DNA from: an uncultured SAR86 cluster bacterium
GTDB taxonomy: Bacteria; Pseudomonadota; Gammaproteobacteria; Magnimaribacterales; Magnimaribacteraceae
Assembly (NCBI GenBank): GCA_902542325.1
Contig: CACBUE010000004.1
Span: 1-64,000, forward strand
Reading direction: 5' to 3'
DNA length: 64,000 bases
Made by a program: the position numbers and the translations under genes
Notes under the pieces: generated by a model
Told to the model about the DNA's origin: nothing
Database searches by the model: none
What the model saw: the letters and a program-made list of their open reading frames with translations, nothing else
Shown here: piece by piece, positions 26,709-34,499 of the stretch
Numbering within the stretch: position 1 is the first letter of the stretch
Layout: the number at the start of each line of letters is the position of its first letter

Positions 26709-27857
26709 TTAATTTTTCCTCAAAGCGTCAACTACGTTTAATCTCATTGCCGAAAGGGCCGGTAAGACTCCTGATATTAAAGCAGTAATAAAAGCAACTA
26801 AGATTGCACTTATAACAATAGATATAGAAAATTCTATCTCTCCTGAAAAACCTATAGCCACTCCGGAAAACATAGGGAACAAAAGATAAGCTATCAAAAC
26901 TCCTATTAATGCTCCAGCCACACACAACAAGAAAGACTCTGCTAGAACAAAGAGCATTATTAGTCGATCAGGAAAACCGACTGCCTTCAAAGCACCTAGT
27001 TCGGGTGTTCTCTCTCTAACTGCCTGGCTCATAGTATTCCCTGTTAGTAAAAGAATTGTAAAAAAGGAAGCAGCCAAAACTGAATTAATAATTAAACCTA
27101 TATTTCCAATTTGTTCAGCAAACATCCTGCTGAAAGCTTCCTCTGTTGAAGTCTTTGTTTCGTCTAAAGAGTTCTTAAATAGCTCATCTATCTCCTTTGC
27201 AATAGATTCAGCCTGCTCAGGGTTTTTTATTTTCACTATATAGTTACCAGGTCTACCGGTTTCGTAAAGCCTAGCCTCATCAAAGTATTTCCAATTTATA
27301 AATGCTTCATCTTGCTCATTACTAGTCTTATTTGTGTATGTGCCTACGAGGTCAAACTCCCAAACACCTCCACCCTTTTTAGGCCATATGTCAGCAATAA
27401 TAGGAATCCTATCTCCTATTTTCCATCCAAACTGATCAGCCAAATCTTTCCCTACAATCATCCCTGTTATATTTCTTGAAAAAGCTTCTTCTGCTCCTTC
27501 ACTCAATTCCCATTCAGGATAGACATCAAAGTAATTGTCTGGAACAGGCCATTTTGGAAAAAAGTTTTGTCTTTCTTTATAAGTGCCTCCGAACCATTGA
27601 CGCCATACAACAGTATCTACACCTTCTACCGTTTCTATTCTATTTTTATGAGCCATTGGAAGAGATTCAGTAAAAGCGAGGCGAGACACAACTATGAGTC
27701 TATCTTTACCGGCAAAATCTACTTCACTATTAAAAGCTACTGCAACTGATCTTCCCAAAGAAAACAATAAGAAAGCAGTAGCGATTGAAAAGATGGTCAT
27801 GAATGTTCTAATCTTTTTACGATTTATGCCTGATTTAACGATCATCCAATATTTCAT
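26709..27857 (-). CDS. ABC transporter permease, FtsX/MacB type (second permease)
   Basis: 382 residues with the 1+3 membrane helix layout of MacB/LolC. The N-terminus (KSGINRKKIRTFMTIFSIATAFLLF) and the motif RERTPELGALKAVGF are closely like those of the next-upstream permease, so the pair looks like an old tandem duplication. The periplasmic part lies at about 45-255. The start overlaps the stop of the upstream permease by 1 bp (TAATG). Confidence 0.88.
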   Translation of the reverse strand: MKYWMIVKSGINRKKIRTFMTIFSIATAFLLFSLGRSVAVAFNSEVDFAGKDRLIVVSRLAFTESLPMAHKNRIETVEGVDTVVWRQWFGGTYKERQNFFPKWPVPDNYFDVYPEWELSEGAEEAFSRNITGMIVGKDLADQFGWKIGDRIPIIADIWPKKGGGVWEFDLVGTYTNKTSNEQDEAFINWKYFDEARLYETGRPGNYIVKIKNPEQAESIAKEIDELFKNSLDETKTSTEEAFSRMFAEQIGNIGLIINSVLAASFFTILLLTGNTMSQAVRERTPELGALKAVGFPDRLIMLFVLAESFLLCVAGALIGVLIAYLLFPMFSGVAIGFSGEIEFSISIVISAILVAFITALISGVLPALSAMRLNVVDALRKN

Positions 27858-29008
27858 TATCCCTCCCTAAGGGCATCTACAACTCTTAAGCGCAAGGCTT
27901 GATAAGCTGGAACTGCAGCAGACATGAGTGCTATTAATAATCCTATCAGGAAACCACCTAAAACTATTTCTAGCGATATAGAAACTGTATCTTCCAATAT
28001 ACCGCCCGACATTATTTCTATGGCCGGAATCATTAGAGCTGTAACTAATAAACCCAAAAGCACAGCAGAGAAACAAATTGTGACAGCTTCTAAAATGACC
28101 GAAATAAAAATAATATTGTCTTTATAACCTAGACACTTAAGCACTCCTATATCGCTTGTTCTTTCTCTTATAGATTGAGCAAGCGTATTTGAGGAAACCA
28201 ACAATATGGTAAAAAATACAGATAACAGTATTGAATTCACAATTAATTCAACATCTGCAATTTCTCCTGCCATTTCTGCTGCAACCATTGATTCAGGACC
28301 TGATCTGGTTGCATAAGAAGAATTCATGAACTGCTCATCAATTTGTTTGGAAATTTTTTCACCCACTTCAGAGGAAGTAGCTTTGACCATAATCGTACCT
28401 AAAGTTCCCTTTTCACTCATTCTAGCTTCATCGAAAGCAGGCCAATTAATTATCGCTCCTAACTCATCTCCTTTTATTTGTTTTGCTGTGTAAAATCCTA
28501 CAACCTCAAAGGACCAATTGTTAGTTCCATCTATATTTAGCGATGACGATTCTGTGTTTAATCTATCTCCTATTCTTAGACCCTTCTGATCTGCCATCAG
28601 CTGACCAACTATAGTGGCATTTGGATTACTTTTTAAAGCAAGTATGGCTTGTTCCGTTGCTTCAAATCTATCATATACATCGAAAAAATTTGGGCTTACA
28701 GCATAAGCGACTCCTTCCATCATACTTTCTATGCTATCGGATATAAGAAAATCCATGTACATCACTTCCTCAACACCTTCTAGTGTTTCTATGTAATTAA
28801 CGTGAGAATAAGGCAGTTTTCCCAGCATATTATATCTTGGCATAACTATTATATTATCTGCAGAAAGACCCTCTATAGAACCTGTAAAAAGGCCTGAAAG
28901 GGTATTTAAAGAACCATATAATACGAATGCCACGAACATAGACATTATTGTCAAAAAAGTTCGTAGTCTTTTTCTAATTAATCCTATCTTAACTAAGGTC
29001 CAATACAT
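27857..29008 (-). CDS. ABC transporter permease, FtsX/MacB type (first permease)
   Basis: 383 residues. The N-terminal helix follows a basic stretch (KIGLIRKRLRTFLTIMSM), then a periplasmic domain and three C-terminal helices with RERTSDIGVLKCLGYKDNI. Paralogue of the following permease. The start overlaps the ATPase stop by 1 bp. The pair may form a heterodimer in the LolCE manner. Confidence 0.88.
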   Translation of the reverse strand: MYWTLVKIGLIRKRLRTFLTIMSMFVAFVLYGSLNTLSGLFTGSIEGLSADNIIVMPRYNMLGKLPYSHVNYIETLEGVEEVMYMDFLISDSIESMMEGVAYAVSPNFFDVYDRFEATEQAILALKSNPNATIVGQLMADQKGLRIGDRLNTESSSLNIDGTNNWSFEVVGFYTAKQIKGDELGAIINWPAFDEARMSEKGTLGTIMVKATSSEVGEKISKQIDEQFMNSSYATRSGPESMVAAEMAGEIADVELIVNSILLSVFFTILLVSSNTLAQSIRERTSDIGVLKCLGYKDNIIFISVILEAVTICFSAVLLGLLVTALMIPAIEIMSGGILEDTVSISLEIVLGGFLIGLLIALMSAAVPAYQALRLRVVDALREG

Positions 29009-29682
29009 TAAGTCGTGAGTTTTCCTTTATCTAAATGTAAAGTCCTCTTGGCAGACTCAGCAGCTACTGGATCATGAGTCACCATTAAAATGGTTTTACC
29101 ATGGTCGCGGTTCAATATCTGCAAGAGTTCCAATATCTCAGTTGCAGTATCTCTGTCCAGGTCACCTGTTGGCTCGTCACAAACCAATATGCCTGGATCT
29201 GAAACAAGCGCTCTTGCAATTGCAACTCTTTGTTGTTGCCCGCCAGAAAGCTCATTAGGCTTATGTCCTCCTCTATCAGATAGGCCAACGACATTTAGAG
29301 CTGTAGTCACATGTTCTTTTCTTTGAGAGCTAGAAAGATTGGTTAAGAGAAGAGGTATTTCTACATTTTTATTAGCAGTTAAAACTGGAAGAAGATTATA
29401 GAATTGAAAAATAAAACCAATATTAGTTGCTCTCCAGTCACTTAAGCCAGATGGGCCCATTTCTTCTAGGTGCTCTCCATTTACGACAATCTGTCCAGAA
29501 GTGGGTGAATCAAGTCCACCAATAAGGTTTAAAAGGGTTGATTTTCCCGAACCAGAAGGTCCCATCAGAGCAAGAAAATCTCCTTTGGGTACTTCTAAGC
29601 TAAGGTCATCTAACACAATAAGCGTTTCTCTTCCTCTTTCGTATGTTTTGTTTACGGACTGAACTTCAATTAAGTTAGACAT
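29008..29682 (-). CDS. ABC transporter ATP-binding protein, LolD/MacB type
   Basis: 224 residues, a single nucleotide-binding domain. Walker A GPSGSGKST (about residues 41-49), Q-loop FIFQFYNLLP, signature LSGGQQQR, Walker B ILVCDEPTGDLD and the switch His in MVTHDP are all intact. It sits between the membrane-fusion gene and three permeases, so it powers one or more combinations of them. Confidence 0.95.
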   Translation of the reverse strand: MSNLIEVQSVNKTYERGRETLIVLDDLSLEVPKGDFLALMGPSGSGKSTLLNLIGGLDSPTSGQIVVNGEHLEEMGPSGLSDWRATNIGFIFQFYNLLPVLTANKNVEIPLLLTNLSSSQRKEHVTTALNVVGLSDRGGHKPNELSGGQQQRVAIARALVSDPGILVCDEPTGDLDRDTATEILELLQILNRDHGKTILMVTHDPVAAESAKRTLHLDKGKLTT

Positions 29683-29695
29683 AGTTACCTCTTTT

Positions 29696-30841
29696 TTATT
29701 TTACTGTTACTTGTTGATTGTGTTCTAATTCATCATCAAATATTGCTACCACAGTCATTCCTGATTTCAGACCATCTATTACCCTTGCATAATTGGCAGT
29801 TTCTTCAGCAACCTCTACTTTTGTGAACCTAATTTTTGATCCATCGAGCGCTTGAACAACTGACTGATCATCTTTAATAGCCACAGCTGCTAAAGGTATC
29901 ATTACACCCTCTTTAACAATTTCAGGACTTTTATTTTCCACTTTCCTCAAGAAAGACACTCTACTACCCATATCGGGGAGAACCCTTTCATCCCTCTCAA
30001 GAAGAGCTATTCTGACTTTTACGGTAGCCTTGTTTCTGTCAGCCGTAGGGATAATTGCTATAACTTCAGATGGAATATCCCATTTAGGATATGCATTTAA
30101 ATTTGTTATGACTGGTTGGCCCGGTTTTACTCGATTTATGAAGGCTTCATTTACATCTACCTCAACTTCAAGAGAATCCATGTCAACAATTGTACAGATA
30201 CCGGTATTAGTAAATCCGCCTCCAGCTGAGACTGGAGATATCATTTCGCCTGGCTGAGCCGCTTTATATACAACCACTCCACTAAATGGAGCTAATATTT
30301 TCATATCTTGAACAACTTGCTTCCTTACTGCATTTAGGGCCTCCAAACCCTCTACAGAAGCTCTAGCAGCATCTAAAGAAGCCTGGCTAGCTAGCTCGTC
30401 TTTTGCTAATTCCTTAGTTCTATTAAATATTCGTATAGCTTCATTGAGTTGCGACTGTGAGTAATTCAAATCAGCTTTCATTGTACTATCGTCGAGTTGA
30501 GCTAATATTTGACCTTCCTCAACGTACATACCTTCCTCTATAAAGACCTTCATAACCTTTCCGGTCATTTTAGAGGAAACTGTTGCCCTTCTTCTCGCAA
30601 CTACATAACCAGAAGCATCAAGAATACTAGTAGCTGAAGCATCAGACATTTCAAGAGATTTCACTGTGAAAGTAGTGACTTCTTTAAGTTCATCGTCTGA
30701 TAAAAATAACCACCAAAAAAAGCCTACAATCAGAATAGATATGCCAAATAAATATAGTTTATTAGACTGTTGCCCTTCAGATGCAGGAGGAGCAGATCTA
30801 TCTATCTTCAAGCTATTAAGTAAATCTTCTCTATCACTCAT
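29696..30841 (-). CDS. HlyD/MacA-type periplasmic adaptor
   Basis: Membrane-fusion protein of the RND/MacA kind. 381 residues. One N-terminal membrane helix (about residues 28-47), then a biotinyl-lipoyl-like domain (GYVVARRRATVSSKMTGKV ... VEEGQILAQLDD), a coiled-coil hairpin (about 120-170), and beta-barrel domains. First gene of the five-gene operon. A MacA-type adaptor implies contact with an outer-membrane channel such as TolC, which is not in the window. Confidence 0.9.
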   Translation of the reverse strand: MSDREDLLNSLKIDRSAPPASEGQQSNKLYLFGISILIVGFFWWLFLSDDELKEVTTFTVKSLEMSDASATSILDASGYVVARRRATVSSKMTGKVMKVFIEEGMYVEEGQILAQLDDSTMKADLNYSQSQLNEAIRIFNRTKELAKDELASQASLDAARASVEGLEALNAVRKQVVQDMKILAPFSGVVVYKAAQPGEMISPVSAGGGFTNTGICTIVDMDSLEVEVDVNEAFINRVKPGQPVITNLNAYPKWDIPSEVIAIIPTADRNKATVKVRIALLERDERVLPDMGSRVSFLRKVENKSPEIVKEGVMIPLAAVAIKDDQSVVQALDGSKIRFTKVEVAEETANYARVIDGLKSGMTVVAIFDDELEHNQQVTVK

Positions 30842-31116
30842 CTATGTATCCGTATTATCAATCCACTTCTCTATTAACTCAACATCTGCAGAATGAACTA
30901 AAGTTCTTTGAACAGTTGAAACCATTCAAAACAAAGAGTATCAATTCTGAAAATTTTCTAGGTTGAATTGAAATAATTTTTGCATTATCCCCATTTATTT
31001 AAATCATTCGAAACATAATTATAGTAGATTTACTTAAAAGTTATGAGTTATTAAATTCAAAGCACTTTTTTATTTCTATTTTCCTGATAAAGTTTAAATT
31101 GGAAGTATTGGATGAT

Positions 31117-31572
31117 ATGAGCTTTGAAACAATAATAATAATTTTACAGACCATTGGTCCTTTTACAGTCTTAGTTACTGTCTATTTCCTAGTAACTGAA
31201 TTAAAAGAACAAAACAGAGTAGCCAGAGCAAATGCAAGGCAGAATATTGCTGATAGTCATCAAAAACTCACCTTAGCTGGTCTCAATAAAAGGCTGATCG
31301 AAATCAAAGTAAAACTGAAAAAAGGAGAGGAACTTACAGAAGAAGAGGATGCAGCTTACTTAACTCACTTCACGGCTATTCTGAGAGCAAGACAAAGCCA
31401 GCATTATCAATACACAATTGGTATGCTTGATGAGTCAGAATGGTCAGCTATGCTCTCCTCTTTCAGAACTCTTCTAAGAGATAAAAAGAATTTAGAAATC
31501 TGGACATGGGTATCTCCAACCTTCCCGGAAGACTTTGTTGAGTTGGTTGAAAAAGAAAGAAAGAAAATATAG
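31117..31572 (+). CDS. Small membrane-anchored protein of unknown function
   Basis: About 151 residues from the ATG at 31117; a TTG at 31099 would add six. One N-terminal hydrophobic helix (FETIIIILQTIGPFTVLVTVYFLV), then a cytoplasmic helical part with basic and acidic runs (LKKGEELTEEEDAAYLTHF) and a Trp-rich C-terminal end. I do not recognise the family. It starts 12 bp before the EAL gene and may be co-transcribed with the signalling cluster. Confidence 0.7.
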   Translation: MSFETIIIILQTIGPFTVLVTVYFLVTELKEQNRVARANARQNIADSHQKLTLAGLNKRLIEIKVKLKKGEELTEEEDAAYLTHFTAILRARQSQHYQYTIGMLDESEWSAMLSSFRTLLRDKKNLEIWTWVSPTFPEDFVELVEKERKKI

Positions 31573-31584
31573 GTCATCGCGATA

Positions 31585-32670
31585 ATGAAAAATGAACATT
31601 TGGATTACTTATTTAAGTCCTTAAAACATCACCCAAGCCCTTACATAATTTATGATCTCGATGGTTCCATTAGATGGATTAATTTAGCTGCAGAATATAT
31701 TTTTAGAACAGAAGATATTTCAGAAATAGGAATAAAAAAGATTAATCTTGAAGAACATAAGACCAGTAAAGATCTTATTGCTCAATCATATTCAACACCT
31801 GTTGAAGTAATGCTAAGGGATATTGAGTTCTATATGAAAACAAGAGTTCACCTAATACCTTCTGAATCATCTAAAGACTTTATGTTAGTTGAGGTTTTGT
31901 GTAATTCAAGACTAGGTTTAGAAGCCCTTAGACAAACAATTTCTTGTATAGAGTATGACAGAATAGATCTAGCTTATCAGAAGCAATATGACCTAAAAAC
32001 CGGAGAAGTAACTGGCGTGGAGGCTTTACTTCGACTCAGAGATGAAGAAGGTCAAATTATTCCAAACGATGTAATCATTCCTGAAATAGAAGGTGAGAGT
32101 TTATTCTCATTGGTTGTTAAGTCTTCGTTAGAAAAACTCAAAGAAATATTCGCCATCAAATCAGAGATAGGACTTGAAAACGCAACCATTTATCTTAATG
32201 TCTCTGCTCATACAATAATGCATCCTGAATTTAGTTCTATTTTTTCTAATTTTGTTAACGAAATGGGGTTTAAAAAGAATGAATTCGGGCTTGAAGTTAC
32301 TGAGACAGCGGAGTTAAGTAGCACTGAACAAGCAGGGGCAAACCTACAAAAATTGAAGGATAGTGGGATCAAAATAGCTTTAGATGACTTCGGTGCAGGC
32401 TATGCATCTCTAAGATATGTAAAGGACTTACCTCTAGATGTTATAAAATTAGATAAGCACTTTACAAATGGTTTAGATGAAAAGGCGACTGCAAAATTAA
32501 TAGGTTTTGTTGTTGAAGTCTGTAACTCTCTTTCATTGGAAATGATAGGAGAAGGCATCGAAACCGAAGAACAAAAAAAACAAATGCTAGAAATTGGATG
32601 CGCTATCGGACAAGGGTTTTTAATGCATAAACCTGAATTTATTGAAACACTTAAAAATCAGAATGGATAA
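31585..32670 (+). CDS. PAS-like/EAL cyclic-di-GMP phosphodiesterase
   Basis: 361 residues. The N-terminal part (about 8-110) looks like a PAS sensor (YIIYDLDGSIRWINLAAEYIF). The C-terminal EAL domain (about 115-355) has all expected catalytic residues: VEALLRL, LNVSA, LEVTE, LDDFGAGYASL, IKLDK, GEGIE and IGQGF. It is therefore probably an active c-di-GMP hydrolase. No membrane segments. It overlaps the following cyclase gene by 8 bp. Confidence 0.92.
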   Translation: MKNEHLDYLFKSLKHHPSPYIIYDLDGSIRWINLAAEYIFRTEDISEIGIKKINLEEHKTSKDLIAQSYSTPVEVMLRDIEFYMKTRVHLIPSESSKDFMLVEVLCNSRLGLEALRQTISCIEYDRIDLAYQKQYDLKTGEVTGVEALLRLRDEEGQIIPNDVIIPEIEGESLFSLVVKSSLEKLKEIFAIKSEIGLENATIYLNVSAHTIMHPEFSSIFSNFVNEMGFKKNEFGLEVTETAELSSTEQAGANLQKLKDSGIKIALDDFGAGYASLRYVKDLPLDVIKLDKHFTNGLDEKATAKLIGFVVEVCNSLSLEMIGEGIETEEQKKQMLEIGCAIGQGFLMHKPEFIETLKNQNG

Positions 32671-34117
32671 GATATCAAAAAATAAAACCTCTAAAGGTGC
32701 AGAGGAAATTTTACTAGCTCAAATAAAGCAGGAGTTTACAACACCTGCAGATGCAATTTCTGATTATTTAGAACTTGTAGAAAAAACACTCCTTGAAGCT
32801 AAAATCTCCATGGAAGATGAGGTTGAACAAATTAAATCAGGCTGCAAAAGACTGATTGATCAATACGAAGAAGCATTTGTAGAAAATACGGGTCCTAATG
32901 CAACAAGTGTGAAGAAGACTCCCGAAGAATACTCCGAACTTAGACATAATTTAAGGACTCCATTAAATGCGATTATTGGTTACAGCGAAATACTTATAGA
33001 AGATTTAGAAGACGACTTGAATGAAGAATCATTAAAAGATTTACAAAGTATTATAGATTTATCTAGAGAAACGGAGACAGCAATTGAAAATTTTGTTGAT
33101 TATATTCGCGGAGAAGCCACTAAGACTTCTGGAGGAAATTCACAACTTGAGTCTGCTGAATCATTATTCAAGTCTCTAGGAGATATTAATTATTCTCTTG
33201 AACTAGATGAAAGCCTTGAAGGGGCCGATATTTTAATTGTCGATGATAATAAAACAAATTGTGAAGTTCTTGAGAGACGCCTAACAATGCAAGGCTTGCA
33301 TTGTAGGACTACCTATGACGGTACAACAGCAATCAAGGAAGTTGAAGAAAAATTACCAGACTTAATTCTTCTTGATGTCATCCTTCCTGATATAAATGGC
33401 CTTGAGCTTCTTAAGAAATTTAGAAGCGAGAATACTAGCGAGAATCTTCCTATCATAATGGTCTCTGCATTCAATGATGTAGATGGTATCGCAAAATGCA
33501 TACAACTAGGGGCGCAAGACTATCTTCCTAAGCCGCTTAATGGCACTATCTTACTCGCAAAGGTTATTTCGTCTTTAGAGAGGAAATTCTTTAGAGAAAG
33601 AGAGAAAGAGTTAGTAAATAAATTACATATACAGGCTACTACAGATCAATTAACAGGTATTTCAAACAGAAGAGTTGTCTTTGAAGAACTTGAAAGTGCT
33701 TATGCTGATCTTCACACAAACAATAGAGATGATTTCTCCGTCATAATGATTGATATTGATTTCTTCAAATCAGTTAATGACACATACGGACACTCAGGAG
33801 GAGATGAAGTTCTGAAGGCTATGGCGAATGTTTTGAAAAATTATATTAGTGAACCTAATATCGTTGGAAGAATTGGTGGTGAAGAATTCTTAGCAGTAAT
33901 ATTTGATCAAGAGGATATAGGAAGCTACTGTGATAATTTGCGTAGAGAAATTCATGGAATAAAAGTTTCTTATGAAAATCATGAAATCTCCATAACAGCC
34001 AGTGGAGGTGTTGCGATTACTTCCGAGTCTGGAAACGCATCAGATGTTATAAACAAAGCTGATGAAAGATTGTATGATGCTAAGAAATCAGGAAGAGATA
34101 AATTTGTTATTAGTTAA
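32663..34117 (+). CDS. HisKA-like / receiver / GGDEF diguanylate cyclase
   Basis: About 484 residues from the ATG inside ATGGATAA at 32663. Order: an N-terminal helical part, a HisKA-like helix pair with H-N-L-R-T-P (about residue 94) but no ATPase domain, a receiver domain (about 185-305; phospho-Asp near 234 in LLDVILPD), and a GGDEF domain with intact GGEEF near residue 402. There is no RxxD inhibitory site before it. It probably makes c-di-GMP under phosphorelay control. The HisKA-like part may serve as a dimer or docking element. Confidence 0.9.
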   Translation: MDKISKNKTSKGAEEILLAQIKQEFTTPADAISDYLELVEKTLLEAKISMEDEVEQIKSGCKRLIDQYEEAFVENTGPNATSVKKTPEEYSELRHNLRTPLNAIIGYSEILIEDLEDDLNEESLKDLQSIIDLSRETETAIENFVDYIRGEATKTSGGNSQLESAESLFKSLGDINYSLELDESLEGADILIVDDNKTNCEVLERRLTMQGLHCRTTYDGTTAIKEVEEKLPDLILLDVILPDINGLELLKKFRSENTSENLPIIMVSAFNDVDGIAKCIQLGAQDYLPKPLNGTILLAKVISSLERKFFREREKELVNKLHIQATTDQLTGISNRRVVFEELESAYADLHTNNRDDFSVIMIDIDFFKSVNDTYGHSGGDEVLKAMANVLKNYISEPNIVGRIGGEEFLAVIFDQEDIGSYCDNLRREIHGIKVSYENHEISITASGGVAITSESGNASDVINKADERLYDAKKSGRDKFVIS

Positions 34118-34131
34118 TAATGGAGAAATAA

Positions 34132-34494
34132 ATGGCAAAAATTTTGTATGTTGAAGATAACGAAATGAATAGAGATATGTTGTCTAGAAGATTACAGAGA
34201 AGAGAGCACGAGATTTTACTGGCATTTGATGGGCAAGAAGGCCTCGATATGATGAAATCTGAAAAACCTGATCTAGTTCTTATGGATATGGGTCTTCCCG
34301 TGATGGATGGATGGGAAGCAACAACAACAGCCAAAGCAGATCCTGAAATAAAAGATATACCTATAATTGCTTTGACCGCTCACGCCTTAGAATCTGATAG
34401 AGTTAAAGCCCTAGATTGCGGTGCTGATGATTTCGATACAAAACCAGTAGACTTCAAAAGGTTACTAGGAAAAATCGAAGGACTCCTAGGATAA
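34132..34494 (+). CDS. Stand-alone receiver (CheY/DivK-like)
   Basis: 120 residues, one receiver domain. Acidic pocket in YVEDNEMN, phospho-acceptor Asp in LVLMDMGLP, Thr in ALTAHAL and Lys in DTKPVD are present. There is no output domain. It lies 14 bp after the GGDEF gene and is convergent with the hybrid kinase (5 bp gap), which is the likely phosphodonor. Confidence 0.93.
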   Translation: MAKILYVEDNEMNRDMLSRRLQRREHEILLAFDGQEGLDMMKSEKPDLVLMDMGLPVMDGWEATTTAKADPEIKDIPIIALTAHALESDRVKALDCGADDFDTKPVDFKRLLGKIEGLLG

Positions 34495-34499
34495 GATTC

